DNA of 64,000 bases from Antedon mediterranea (lineage: Eukaryota; Echinodermata; Crinoidea; Comatulida; Antedonidae): NCBI RefSeq assembly GCF_964355755.1, contig NC_092673.1, positions 11,105,001-11,169,000 on the forward strand. The letters run 5' to 3'. Shown here piece by piece: positions 1-14,600 of the stretch. Position 1 is the first letter of the stretch, and the number at the start of each line of letters is the position of its first letter. The notes below the pieces were generated by a model. That model was not told where the DNA came from and made no database searches. It worked only from the letters and a program-made list of their open reading frames with translations. Both the position numbers and the translations under genes were made by a program.

Positions 1-446
1 TGATTTTTTTTACCGCATTTTCAAATTTCTCCATATTTTTGGCCAAATTGATTTACGGTTACACCCAGGCTCAGCAACAATAGTCAATAACCAGACAAAA
101 GTGAGGCAGGATGTTGAAACAATGTCTATTCATGCAGTCTCCGTGGTCTATTATTGTATTTTTATTTGTATGCACTGCCCTTGTTAAACCGTAACAATAA
201 TATAAACATGCACGGTACTACACGACGGACGTAGAAAAAAAAGAAGCGTGCAACCAACCGTGACTCAATCACGTGGTAACCGGAATACGCGATTATCAAT
301 TTTGGGAGGATCCAAGTTTTAACTAAATAAACGCTTTGATTACACAGTGGTTGAGGCACATTTTTAATAGTTATTACATTTTTAAACACCCTCATAATTA
401 ATTAACTCTACCAATGTTGATCCGCTGCAAAGAACAACAGATCGCA
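1..446. other. No recognised feature (probable MAP2K7 intron)
   Basis: No gene, RNA or repeat could be supported here. By position it should be intronic or downstream sequence of the minus-strand MAP2K7-like gene, whose remaining exons are missing from the window. No HRD or DFG exon was found on the minus strand. Confidence 0.4.
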
Positions 447-948
447 CATAATAATAAGCTTTATTTAATCACGGATACTTAACTCATCTAAAAGTTGTTT
501 TTCAGTAAGACCGTGCTCAAAGGAAAACACCAACAAAAATAAATGTAAAAAGCAGATATCAAATCAAAAATAATAAAACAATTACAGAAGCAAAAAAACA
601 AAAGCAGATAATAAAACAATTACAATGAAATAAAACAAGGATACACTTACTAACTATAAAATTAAATAATAACACTACATTTAAATAAAGCTACATGAAA
701 TTAGCAGTTAACAGTTTCTTAAAAAGAGAGACAGAGTTCACATTTTTAATATCTTCATGTAGCTCATTCCAAACCTTGGCACCTCTATATGATAAGCTAC
801 GTTTTTTGTAGTTCGTGTTTGGTTTTGGTACTATTAAATTTGGCTTAGTTCTAATCGCACGAGGTTGTTGAGTCGGTGTTTTATTTGGTTTTACTGTACG
901 ATCCGATAATACGAACATGTAATGATTTAAAAAGCATGGATTCGCCAA
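447..948 (-). pseudogene. 5'-truncated CR1/L2-like LINE, 3' end only
   Basis: An 85-codon minus-strand reading frame (948-691) ends with a block containing YRGAKVWNELHEDIKN. This is the characteristic C-terminal tail of CR1/L2/Jockey-type reverse transcriptase ORFs; the LINE at 42.0-46.6 kb ends with the comparable YRGPKLWNQLIRNI. Downstream of the stop (lower coordinates) is an A+T-rich 3' UTR with an AATAAA-type signal and a short TTA-repeat tail near 447-458, a typical LINE 3' end. Endonuclease and polymerase domains are absent, so this is a dead, 5'-truncated copy. The exact 5' truncation point is uncertain because the frame simply opens near 948. Confidence 0.7.
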
Positions 949-2522
949 GCAAGTAGGCCTACGTTTAATAAAAATTTACCTAAGATTTTCGTAAGCTCTT
1001 TTGTTCAAACTTGTTATTTATATAGCAATAATCCACCCGTTCCGGCATGGGCATGCACGCTAGGCCTCTAGCCTAGGCCTACTCTTCGATCGATCGATCG
1101 ATGTCGCTGGTGGGGAATTTCCCAGCGATAAGAAATCAGCGAAATAGCTCATAAACGGCTACATTTTAATGTTATATCTTTAATGCCAGTGTAATTACGT
1201 ATGGATAAAACAACACAAAACTCAATGTTTTTCATGTGAAATAATATGTTAACTCGCGTAGTGTAGCATAAGACGGATTCGGAATAGTTATTTCGATTGT
1301 TTTTGGGTTTTAAAATGGTAGCTAGCTAGAGCCTAGAAGTAGAAGCCCTAGGCTAGGCCTAGGACTGTGCCTAAAAAAAATGAGTAAATTCTATTGGGCA
1401 ATACTATCATGTGTAAATATTGTACATTATGTACTAATTAAGTTAAATTATTTTATATAATGAATTTTAGTTAAAATACAGTATATATTTTTTTAATTCT
1501 TTTTTGTACTGAGGATGTGTCCATAAAAAAAATAAGAATGTAAAAATACTGATGGATAAACCTATGTAAAAATTTATGTGTAAATATTGTATATACTGTA
1601 TATGTAACATATTTAGTTAATTAAGAGACGTAAACGACACGCGTGTTGATTTTCGATTCCCCGCGCGTTGACTTTCGATTCCCCGAGCGTTGACTTTCGA
1701 CGCCCCGACGAATTGAATGTGGTTCACGACAAAATCTCCTGCGAATGGACTTTCCCAAGTTGGGACCTCTGCCTGTTCACTGAACACGCGTTACTACTGT
1801 ACTGCATTATACCACGTGCTGTCGATAAAAATGATTTGTTGAAAACTTCAAAACATTGTACAAATTGCTTTTGTTAGAGCTCCAAACATGGGAATTCTTC
1901 TGAATTGAAATCAGCGGAAACACATGTACCATAAAGCTTTCTGAATTATACCATCTGTATTACAAAATGTACTAACTGTTAACCGCATTTATTGTTTTTT
2001 ATTATTCAGTAAACGAAGCAAACAAATCCATAATCAACTCATGAATCTGCATGATGCAAAATGTTAGTAGCATTAGCACTCAATGCTTCATTGAACATGA
2101 AAAATAAATCTCATTAACGAATTGTAATACACAGAATAACAGTAAATGCTCCCACTTGTGGACTGTACCATTTATGGAGAGGGGTCTTCAATGAATTTTC
2201 TACTTTTCAAGTATATCTCACTCTTTGAAGAGAATAAGGCTATTGTAAGTTTATTCAGGTAAGCTAGGCACGAAATAGACAAACAAAATAAATGCTTCAC
2301 CATCGGCAAGTGGAGTTTTATTTTTGGACTTAATACTTTCGCAAAAATTATTTGATTACCTCTATTGTAAATTAATATGTAAATATGGCTAAAGCAGTCG
2401 TTTTATTTTTTGCCAATCTACACACATTTAGTCCAAATTAAGCTTTTCCTTTAGTAGATAACTCATATTGCTATCAAAGTAAATGTCTATTAAGCTGTGA
2501 ACATGTTTTCGAGTATACATAC
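949..2522. other. Intronic stretch with a 22-bp triple repeat
   Basis: This lies downstream of MAP2K7 exon 6 on the minus strand. A run of GATC units occurs near 1087-1103. At 1645-1710 a 22-bp unit beginning GTTGACTTTCGATTCCCCG is repeated three times with slight divergence. A short frame across it (1668-1877, plus) has no recognisable homology and looks accidental. No kinase exon was found on the minus strand. Confidence 0.5.
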
Positions 2523-2630
2523 CGCTACTACCATTTTTCCTATTATCTGTTCTGGTATAGGTTCCTTTAACCTTTTCATCAGCTTTTCTAAACAAGTTGC
2601 CATAAGTTCCATACATATCCATACTTCACT
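2523..2630 (-). CDS. MAP2K7: MAP2K7 exon 6: hinge and alpha-D
   Basis: The exon is 108 nt, 36 codons, acceptor CTATTGTAG, donor GTATGT. It encodes SEVWICMELMATCLEKLMKR and then LKEPIPEQIIGKMVVA. MELM is the hinge that contacts adenine, and IPExIxGKM matches MKK7. The next exon should begin with the segment leading to HRDVKPSN, and nothing like it exists in 1-2522. Confidence 0.93.
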
Positions 2631-5600
2631 CTACAATAGAAATAGGCCACAAAGAAAACAAAAATGTTTTTATGTTGTAAATTGAAATAAATTACCTCAC
2701 CATTTAACTACAAGATTTTTATTTTCATTTTAGACAAATGTCATGCAAGTTAATTTAGTTTAACATTAACATTTATTTCTACTCATATATTTGAAGTTGC
2801 TTTTATATTGTTTAACTAATCCTTGTACCCATTAAGAAAGTTGAAAAAATCTAGATTTTGATAAAGTTGACTAACTTACAATTGTTACTATAGCTCCTAG
2901 ACACTTCACTATATATGGACAATCATGACTTTTCAACACTACATCAAGATCCATTAGTATTCGCTTATTTTCCTCTTTGTTTGCAGACCGTCTCATTTGC
3001 TAAAAAAGCAGTAATGACATCAAAAAACCCTTCTATGTTGTTAATTCAATCATTGGTTTAAAAATTATTGTATACAGATTATGAAATACTGTCTATGTGG
3101 AAATGTTGGTGATATCTAATAATATACAGTAGTAAGAAAAAAAACTTGTCAAAGTCCCGTTTTTTAGATCTAGTTTAATGTAAAAATAATACTATATTGC
3201 TATAACTTTTTTCCTCTTTAAATGGTTAAAAATGTGAAAAACAAGTTGATTCTAATAATTTAAGGGGCCCGCACATAAATCACAACATGCATTGCGAGTG
3301 GACTGATATTTCAGTTTTTCTACTGTAATTCACCCACTTTCGATCGATCGTGAAGGCCAAAAACAAATGGAAAAATCGTAACTTTTCAGCAAAAATGTCG
3401 GGTTTCCCCCAATTTGTATTACTGGATATACTGGCAAAACAGAAAGACAATTAATGCAGCTACTAGACAACGTCAGGCCAGGCCTATAGCTTATGTACGA
3501 TGCTTTTTTAAAATTTTGTAGACTTGGGCTATAATAATCTGGCTTCTCACTCCAGTCTCTGTTCAAGAAATTCTTCATCTTAGATCGATCAAAAAGCGTG
3601 CTATACATGTAGAACTGATTGTCGTGTGGTCGATTGAACACTAAACTAGATAGGCCTACGCATGCTAATTAATTGTGTACAGAATTTCTCAGGTATATTT
3701 TTAATTCAACTCATTAATTTTTATTTGCTTAGTCAATCCTTAAAATCATTTAACAGGATGTCATGTGTTTCGAACGGCTGAACCACATGCTGCTTGTTTG
3801 CTGGGTATTTCTCAAAATAGATTGCACACACACGTTCAAACATCAACGTTTTGTTTTGACAGTCAAAAGACAATAGCTAGTCTTCTGTGTGACACAAACG
3901 TGTGTTAACACTCTAGACTTGTTTCAGAAGGCGTGTTGTGAAACGGTTCTCTAGCTTATGAATATTAATGAGGTGAAGTAATTAGAACATTGATTGTCAT
4001 TATAAAACATGTTTGAATGGTGGCAAAAATTTGTTGTTGTTTGAAATAATTTAACAAAGGCGCCTAAACATTAATTATAATAACAAAAACATAGTTTTAA
4101 ATGTGTTTTTGACATACCTTGACTGCTACAATACACGATGTTCTCTTATGTCTCATTTTTATCACATGACCACAGCTTCCAAATCCAATTTCTCCCAAAA
4201 GTTCAAGAGATTCTGTAGTCACTTGATATTTCTGGGGGAAAATGTATTAATTTATTACACATTGGTATTTTATCACTGATGTACAATGAGAGTAATAATA
4301 GAACTCATAAAAATAATAAAACACATCATCTAACTTGTCTTGATAATTTGCTCATGTTGTGAATAATATGCGCTCCTTCTTATTACACAGTGTTGACTGA
4401 TTTCGTTTGAAAATCAAACTGTGCCACCTAAAATTATTCTTTATATATATTTTTTTGAATAACAAAATATATGTCAGCATCTATATATAAATTATGGTTA
4501 ATTCTGACATAGGCGAGCACAATGCAAAAACTTCGGTTCAAATCTCCGCCTTGGATACCTACCTTATCTATCTCAGATGTACCGCGAAACGTGATTTGAT
4601 AACATTAGTTTTCACATCGACGCTATTATTCCATATTTCTATCTTAGGAAGATATTATAAAGGGTTTTATAAGAAATTTTCTGATTTCAATCGGTAAATT
4701 TTAATTTTAATTTCCGGGTTCACGGTAAGGTGTTGGTTTCAACCAGGGAGTTGTAAAACAACTACCTGTTTCAACTAAGTTGGCCGTTGGTGCTTTGGTG
4801 GCGATAGCCATTTTGGTTTTTTGTTTATTTTCCGACTGCGCGTGTGAAGGTATAGTAGTACATAAAGATCAAATCAAATACATTTATGAAACATAGGAGT
4901 AAATTGTGGGAAATAATTATATAAAATTACATTACATCGAGAGAATTGATGATGAGAGAATTGATGATAAGAGCTTTTGTTTTGAAATCGAATGAAACCC
5001 CGATAGCCGAGTTGTTGAGTAAGCTGCCAGGACTTTATGTAGGTCTATAATGTTGCAAGCCGTCTAAAACGTCTTCCTTCTTAGGCCACTGTGTCGCGGA
5101 ATAATGTATAATTATACCAATTAGGATGGTATTTATTTGAATAAATGCCCGGAACACCTCCCCAATAAAACATCAATTAAAATAATTACGCTACTCAAAC
5201 CACGACCCCCCCCCCCCCCCCCCCACCACACCCCAAATACATCTAATAAACGCCCATCCACATTTATACACACAATTTTATTATATTTATAACACAATTA
5301 TACTATTTTTAGTAGATTTCTTCGGACTGTTATCTACAATTTACCAAGCATTTGTAGTATTCTTTTTTACCACTTTTCATATCTACATTAAACACTATAC
5401 GCCTAAAACGCTAATTAATCATCTAAGACATTTAGGTTAGTGAGTACGTTTAGTATTACGAATATCAAAAGCATTTAAATAATGGTAAACCGACCGAAAT
5501 TGTCCTGGCCAGAATGTCCTTCTAAAACTTTTTATGTCCCGAGTCATTATCATTTCGAGAACCATCGTCTACACTTCCTAGAGGGGGAGCGAGCGAAGCG

Positions 5601-8600
5601 AGCTCACCCTCTAGTATTTCAAAATTCATGTAATCAGCCAAAATATGTCCAAATCAACTACAAATTGATTATCCTTGAAGCTTAAAAAAATTTCATTATT
5701 TATTTGAACTTCCAAAATTTAATTAAAATTATGAAAAAAGATAACAATTTATTTACGATCTACACTAAAATTTGGCGTAAATTCAAAAGTGGCTGAGTTT
5801 GAGACAGTTCGCTGCACAATGTTGAAAGGTCACACATCAAAATAAAGCTCATGTACTATTTGACATTCAAAATAAGTTTTAGGGCGGAGTTTTAAAAAGA
5901 AACCAATGAAAACTTTGATTTACTATGAGATGGCATAATTTCAGAAAATGTCTGTTTCTGGAACAGTGATCTGCATGTGTTGCTATGGCGCAACAAAGTT
6001 TATTGGTCAATGCGCTAGATGTTATACGCTCTATACGCGGAAATAAAAAGTTGTTTGTTTTATTTTACAGCATCGTAAATTAGAATAAAAACGATTTTAT
6101 AATACAGAACTGTTCTGTATTACTGTATTTGTTTATTCTGTAGTAAAATAGAAAATCAAAAACAATTCATGTCATAATCCAATTCTATTTATTTTATTAT
6201 TGTATATTTAGGCTAATCTATGATGTTGGCCTAACCCGTCAATAGAATAGTGGCTAAATTTAGTTATCCGCTTGGTAGAGCGGATAACTCCTGGTTATTG
6301 TATTGGATCAATATTTTTTTTCTGTATTGTTCTCGCTTTTTTGTGCATCGCGTTTCTCTAAAATGTGTAAACATAACATTTCATAACTTTGACAACATGC
6401 GGCCATTTACGTAAAGTTGTGCGCCTAACATTTTGAATGACATCAGAGTTGCGCAACATGAATTATGCGCGATTTTATGATTTTTAATGATTGATCATAG
6501 ATTAAACCCCAAGCTCTATTTTTTTTTTTACACAAGTCATATCAAGGTCAAACTTTCTATGGATTAAAAATGGCATGTTTCACAAGAAGTTACGGGTGCA
6601 CGCGCATTTAAAATTTCAAAATGCGCAAAATTAATTTCTAATCAACTTTCTACGCTGTAAAAAAAATTTTACGCGTAAGGTGCGCATGGAGTATGAAAAA
6701 CATGTTTTTTTCTCTTGAATTATATTTTTCAAGCCTTTCTTAGTAATTTTGAAAACAATCTAGACCTTTTCCAGTTTATATAACGCCATACAAACATGTT
6801 GATGTAGACAATTCGCGCGCGTTTTTATGAAAAAGCTTAAAAAATCGTCAAAATAATGTCTTTTTTTATTAACAGTCATAGTTTCTAAAGTAAACCGTGA
6901 ACCGGTTATTTTTATTACAAAATCTAGAAGTTGATAAGTTGTAGATATCGGATCATGCATTATTAAGGCTAGAAAAACATTGTGACGTCATCGTATGGCC
7001 ACACGAATGTAAAATATAGGATTTTTGTCTCTTTCGTTATTGCTCATCACATTCAATGGAGCGCATTTAGGTATTTCTTTTTCTCCGACATTTTAATATT
7101 GTCTACGTCAATCAACTATCTTTCGCATGAAATAAAAATATTTTAATTTTTATGACGTCATCATGCTTAAAAATTAAAATTACGTGGGTCATTAATTTCA
7201 TCTTTACAGTAAATTTTAATCTGTAATAGCTCGTAAGAATAAAATGTGATAATCATGATTAAAACGTTTTCTGGAAGCTATTGCCAGACATTTTGCCAAT
7301 CGGATGTTGTGATGTCATCATATGGCCACTTGACTTAAAAAAGTCGTATTTTCATCTTTTGCGTCATAGTTCATTACATTTAAAAGAGCGCGCATCAATA
7401 TTTCACGTATTCAAATTTCTTCTACACGTTAATATTTTGTTGCTGAGATAATTTCCTTCCGAAATTGCTACCTTCGCGTTTCATTTTGAAACCGTCAACA
7501 TGTTAAAAATTGGAATAAATAGCGAGTCCCATAATTTCACCTATTCTACACTGTATGTGATATGTATACAGATTATACTGTGTATACTATATGACAGAAA
7601 ATAACAGAAATCAGCAATAACAACATATCATATTCTTCAGTTCAGGTCATAATGCCATAATCTTTTTCTGTGTGCAATATTCCAACGTATATGACGTGCA
7701 CGTGGCGTTTGTCATGCGGATAACTAACTCGTCAAAGTGACGTCAAAGTAACGAGTTACATGTCTAGTTATCATTTATTATATTTCAACAATCGACTCCT
7801 AATTATTGATTTAATTTAATGTCCAGTTCTTCATATTACATTTTCTTTCAATCATCGGATTCAAGCCCAAGACATTATATCACAGCATTTATTCCATGTT
7901 ATAAATTATACAAATGCAATCGTCAATAAAACATTTACTAAATTAGGCCTATCATAAAAAGTTGACGTTATAATGCTGCTTTTCGAAAAGTGCATAATTC
8001 AAGGGAATAAATAGGTTAAAACAGCATTTGTGGCACATGCAAGGGAAATCAGACTCAGCAATTTTCAAAAATTAAGATTTTCACAAATATTGAAACTACA
8101 TAATCCAAAATTTAAAATGCTGAAAAGATATCTTGATGCCATGTCTACTTCAAGAGATATCACAGTCTGAAGTTTTGGCTGTTGCAATCAGTGTTTTGAG
8201 ACAAATGCTTTTAAAGCTCAGGTAGGCATGAATTTTAAAAATAATATCTGGTTAATTGTACATAAATCAAATATTTGTAACAAAAATCAAAACGAAAAAA
8301 CATGAATTTCTCTTGATATGGTCAAATACAAAATTTGGCAAAATTCTGCCATAAAAACCAAGACTTTTTATCAGTAAAATAGGTAGTTTAACCTAATGTA
8401 ATAACATGTCTGGTGACTCCCTAAAAAGTGAAAAAAGATGGTGGATATACGGTGGATAATTTTTGCTATAGCATGAAAATAAAAATCTGAAGTTGAATAA
8501 AAACCAGAAATGTAAAATTCAAGTTATATACCTATATTTAGTAATCTGATAACATTTTTTACCACACCATTTATTTTTCATAGCTTTTTAAAATGCCTCT

Positions 8601-11600
8601 CTATTTACAAAATTTGTGTACAAAAGAATAGAGATTTTACCATGTAATTTGATATATCCCCCACACTGATAAGAAAGTGCTTATTTTCAACAAGCTCATG
8701 TAACACAAATAAAATCCCAAAAAATTATGACACATAGGGGAAACTATAGATTGATAATTATTGGAATGTATGATCAATAGAAATTTTTTGTATTGTCCGA
8801 GATTTATGTTGTGTTGATTGGTGTTCCGGGTTCAAATCTTGGTTGGGAGGAATTTTTCTCATTCTCATGACTTAATTTGGAAAATTAATATAAAATAGTT
8901 GCGACAAACTTCTAATTTGTGTATTCTTTGAAACATTTACGATCCCCGATTTTTATTTATATTGTTTTTACAGGTGTAATTAAAACATTAACCCCTTGTT
9001 ATTTATTCTGAATTCTTTCCCAGAATTTTGTTGCACATGTATCTCTAATTTTTGTGGACATAACATTGTATAACTTTTTCAGAAGATTGACCTTAAACTG
9101 TATGTAGACGTTAGAGTCGAGCAGCGTAAGTTACGCGCGATTTTATGAAATTTTATGGTTGCTCAAAAAATTATTTTTCAACAAAACTTTATGAAATTGT
9201 ATTTCATAATATGGAGCAACTTTTGACATGATAAAAATGGCGTGATATGCAAAAAAATTACGCGAGTATGCGTATCTGAAATTTCAAAATGTGCAAAATT
9301 AATTTCAATTTCAGGTCATTTTGAGCATTTTAAAATTTGATTAATTTGTTTGCGTTTTGCGCACGCGCTTGTGCGCACAGCTCGTACAAAGCATAGAAAA
9401 ATGGTTTTTGCAATTTATTTTTGCTTTCATACCACCTGTACAGTAGTAGATTTCATTCATTTTGATTAACTTTAATCACAAAATAAAGACGCACGTGAAC
9501 GTTAAACTTTAATAATCGTGTGCTAAAGAATGGGTAATTTAATGCAAATTTGTGCAAAAATATACCTATTTTTAATCAGTTATAGCGCCTCAGGATGGCT
9601 GGTTACCCAAATTTTTTTTAATATATTATGGAAGCTGATGAGTGAGATAATAATTGATGTAAAATTTGTACCTACCGGATGTTCTGACGTGGCCATATGG
9701 CCACTCAAAATTTTTAAATATAATTTATTTCGCTTTAGTACAAGTCATTTCACCCTAGATTTGAATATGTTCTTTCACAATCAATTCTCTTTCACATGCG
9801 TTAAACAAATTTATCCTACATCCTATTAAAAAATTTGAATAACGTGACCTACTTAATTTCGTCTATACAGTATATTTCAATGTGTTATAGCTCCTCAGAA
9901 TGAAAAGTGACCCGCATGATTAAAACTTAATATGGAAGCTGTGAAATTCTAGATATGAATTCCTATAAAATGTTGTCTATTTGGTGTCATGACTTCATCA
10001 TATGGCCAGTTGAATTCAAAAAGAAAGATTTTCATATCTTTCGTAAAATTCCACCGCATTTAAAGTAGCAAGCATCTCGCTTTTTCCCCGTCTAAAATTC
10101 TTTAAACTTTCATTAATGTAATTATCATAGGATATGGCATAATAATTGTTTGCGCGGATAACCCAAACTCGTCAAAGTGACGAGTTCAAATCTAGTTTCT
10201 ATTAGCAATTTCTTTACTTTTCGTCGATATAATACATGAAACAACCAAATATCTTACCTCTCCATTAATTGATAGCTTTCCAGTTTGACACATTATTTTC
10301 TCTAATTTCTTATCAATTTCTGAACTACAAAAAACGATTCATTGTAGATTTAAGAAATCAATATTAACAACAAATTCTCTTTAAAATTGTACTTTTGATA
10401 ATTTGTAACCTGGTTTTAATAATTGGTTAAGACTAAAACTGTGTGTAGTACTCATGTGCTTTCATAAAGTAGGCCTAACTACAAAATAGAGAAACCAAAT
10501 TAATTGATCAAAATCGATTATAAAATTTCAATCAGTGAAGGACCCATGAACTCCTTAAGGAAAGTTTATTAAAAATGTACTACAAACCTAGTAATTGATG
10601 GACGATGTACTGGTGGACCAGGTCGAGGGAAGTCCACATGGTGCCTGGGTCGGTTTCTGGTTGGTGTTGAAGCCTCAGGTAAACGAAGAGCTAAAAAAGT
10701 GCAAAAATTCTATATTATTTTCTAATGCACATTAGACTAGGCAATAAATTGATTTCAAGAGCATTTCCTTCTCTTTGTTTCATTCTAAATCTACTGTAGG
10801 TAGCAACATTTAGGCTATGTTCAGACTCATGACGTTACTAGAGAGGTCACATTACAAACCATAGAGAAAAAAATGAGGTGTTCAGACCTCAGACCCACTC
10901 ATGCGCCTTGAGCACTCTTGAGTGGTATGTGCGCTATAAAAATCCTGTTATTATTATTATTATAGCGTACGATTATCGTTACAACGGAAGTGCGTCATTC
11001 AGGTTGTTTCTAGTTGCATATTCTTGTGCTCTTACCCACATGTTTCATCATTGTTTCCACTGTATATAGGCCTAGATCTTAGCCCTACAAAATCAGGACA
11101 AAATTTGCCGTAAATAATAAAACCTCAGCATTTATTTTGTTTAAATATAGTTTCTATTGTTTTTATTTTGTAATAAAAAACATTTCCCCAAGGCTCTAAT
11201 TGTGTTGTTACGAAAATCTGGCGAAAAAAAACAGGCCTCCTGATAGATTGTATTGTGTGTAAAGCACATGGAGGGAAATTGTGATTAGTCTGTTGAAAAT
11301 AACCCTAACTTGGGGTGTCACGAAACCTAAGACCACGAAAGCTAAGACCCCCTAAGACCTAAGATCACGAAAGCTAAGACCCAAGACCTAAGATTACAAA
11401 TATTTATCTTTCGCACCTGCCTTGTATTTTAACTCAACATTTATTCTGAATACCACACCTTAGAATTAGCACTTTATGAAAAAGAATCACATAAAAAGTA
11501 ACAAATACATTTTTAAATTGATGATTTTACAGACGTTTTTCTCGCACACATACTGTTTGCGAATTTCGCATGACTAGCCTACACTACGTACTACAGTAAT

Positions 11601-14600
11601 TGTAGTGTTCAATGTTTTTGTTTCTATGGAACGTCAAAAGAGCAAAAATGATATAGAGTGCTGAAAACTCTGTGGAGTCCATCTACAGTGTGGATGGAAC
11701 AATGTAAAATTAAAATTGTAATAATAATAGTATAATCATGCTAGTACGAAGAAATAAATACTCGCAAATAAATTTTAATTTAAAATCATGATAATAAGTT
11801 TTTTTGTTTCGTTTTCTTTCTGTTTTTATACTTGTACTATTATTGTTGCTCTTTTGGCGCTTCATAGAAACAAAAACATTGAGCATGAGGAGTTACAGTA
11901 TGTACAAAGAAACACGTCTGTAAAAACATCAATTTAAAGGATTTATTTATTTGTTTTTATGTGTTTTTCCTTCTGAAAGTTCTTATAAGTCCTAATTTTA
12001 AAGTGTGATATTCAGAATAAAGTCAGTTAACAAATTTGGAGTCAAAATACAAGAAAGGCAGGTGCGAAAGAAAAACATCCTCTGAACCAACACAATGGAG
12101 TAAATATATACCAACAAACAACCAGTCAAGTTTGTTTGTTGTAAAGAAAAAATATACATTTACTCAACGGACGAAAATAATGTGAGTTTATCTATGTTTT
12201 GCGGTAGTATTTAAGTATATTTATGGTAATAAATGAAACCTACTATGTTTAAAATTATGTATGGATAAACAAGTATTGTTTTTAAGCTGTAGTATATCTT
12301 AGAATTTGCAATCTTTAGGTCTTGGGTCTTAGCTTTCGTGATCTTAGGTCTTAGGGGGTCTTAGCTTTCGTGGTCTTAGGTTTCGTGACACCCCCCTAAC
12401 TTGCTAGTAAAAAAGATACAGCTCCCCTTGTTTACTGAATTTTTTAGGAGTTAAGGATTTTCAGCATTAAACTTGTCCAGTCTAGTCTGCCTTGTATACT
12501 GATTTATGAATGAGTGACTTGATGTCCCATCCTAGCTTTTAGCTTAAATGAATGCGTGAATGGCTCTAGCTAGGCTTAAAGATACAACGTTTAATTACAG
12601 TAGCGTAGTACGCTAAAACGGTACTATTAACCGTTTTCCACTACAACGCTACAAGCGTCGTACAACGCGTTGTACGCTAATCCCAAACTGTTCAGACACA
12701 CATTCTTTTAGCGTCGTAACCTAAAACGCCATGGGTCTGAACAGGGCCTAAAATAGTTTTAAATGTATTGCAATCTAACAATTTGTACTGACATACAGTA
12801 GATTTTTATACTTTTATACAATATAAAAGTAAACTATATTAATAAAAACAAATACTTGAAATATAAATCTGAAACAGACAAAGACACAAATTTTACACTC
12901 ATTGGCAAAATGTAAAATTCTGTGGCTGCATAGGAAAATAGGCAATTAGGTGACCAAAAATTAATTTTGCTTAATTAAAGGAAATTGTGTACAGCTATCA
13001 GAAATGTAATTACTCCCAGGATTTCCACTAAGGCCTCAAAGAGTAAAGGTCAAACAATTATTTTGGTATTTTGGTATTATAATTTTTAGTATAGAAAATA
13101 AAATTAAAAACATGATCTAACATAGCAATAAATTATTAATAACTACAGTATTTATCAGTAATGTTTACTGTAAATAATTATTTAGAGACAATTACATTAT
13201 CCTACAGTACATGCTAGTACCATACTGTATATTTTCATACTATTAAACCTAATTTACAAAATTCAAAAAATCCTATGGCACTCTTCAAAATGTAGGGACA
13301 CCGCCAAGATTACCTTCCAACTGTTAAATGATTATAAAAACTCACTGTAGTTTAGGGGTTTCTATCTTTAATTATAACATTTTTTTAAATTAAAAAAGCA
13401 ATTTAAAGACACCTTCCCTACGTTTTTAGATCTAATTTAAGATCACAAACTATATTTAATGTAAAAATAATACTATATGGTCGTATTGCGATAACTTTTT
13501 TCGTCTTTAAATGGTTAAAAATGTGAAAAATAAGTCGATTCTAATAATTATAGCGGCCCGCTATAAATCCCAAAATGCATTGCACACGGATTGATATTTT
13601 TGTTTTTCTTCTGTAATTCACCCACTTTTCGATCGATCGTGAGCCCAAAACAAATGGAAGACTTTTCAGCGAAAATACCGGGTTTTCCCCAATTTGTATC
13701 AACAGAGTCTGGAAAAAATAGAAAGACAATTAATGCAGCAACTATACAACGTCAGGCTAGGTATATACTGCTTACGTTACCGATATTTACCAGCTAGGCC
13801 TACAAAACTAACCCTAGCTAGGCTAGGCCTAACTAGCTAGGCCTAAAGACCATCCACGAGAGGTCAGCTGTCGCGAGCTACTTAGGTAGTGCTTTGTTTC
13901 TCACTTGACCTGGTTTAATGTTTTTAAAGTAATATATTTATGTATTATTTTTACAAAACTTCACAAATTGTAGGGAAGGTGTCTTTAAAAATGAGGTAAA
14001 ATAACAAGCTAAAAAACAAAATAAATTCCATTGTCAACAATGTCCAGCAGTCGAAACTAATTCACAGTTTTATTTGTTTGTTTATGTTCACCACCAACAG
14101 AATGTACACAAAACAGTAAGTAATGCTACACCAGGCATAGATGGCCTACAGTAGCATATAATTAGCTTTATAATATGTATAGTAAATTTAAAAAATATGT
14201 TTGGCGGTTTATGGAGGTAGCCAGACTGGTTTGACCATCACAAAATTAATACTTAATCCCATTGAAATACAAATATTTGTTTGTCATCAAGAAATAAAAT
14301 AATAGATGGTAATTATTCACATGTTTATCCATGTAATGTGAACCAATTATAGGCTATGTTCACACATAGCCACTAACCCTTAGCTTTATCCAGATACAAA
14401 CGGTCAGGGTGTTCGTTCATACACACATTCTCGATCTAGATACTGATGTCATTTTAGCAGAAGACACTTATTTTGTTGACCCAGAAGCGAACTCTGTGTA
14501 GTGTGTAGGCCTACAGTAGCTAATAATAGTAGAGATCTAGACACCATACTCTACGCTAGCATAGCTATTTGCAAAACTGGCGAAAATGAATTTCCATTCA

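Noticed and set aside
1-2522. Possible further MAP2K7 exons (HRD, DFG)
   Set aside because: I looked on the minus strand for the HRDVKPSN, KLCDFG and APER segments and found nothing similar; they are assumed to be outside the window.
5206-5224. Poly-C tract as a regulatory element
   Set aside because: A homopolymer alone gives no support for function.
9530-9829. 99-codon ORF in MAP2K7 intron 3
   Set aside because: It lies in the diverged repeated segment, has no recognisable domain and shows hydrophobic A+T-driven composition.
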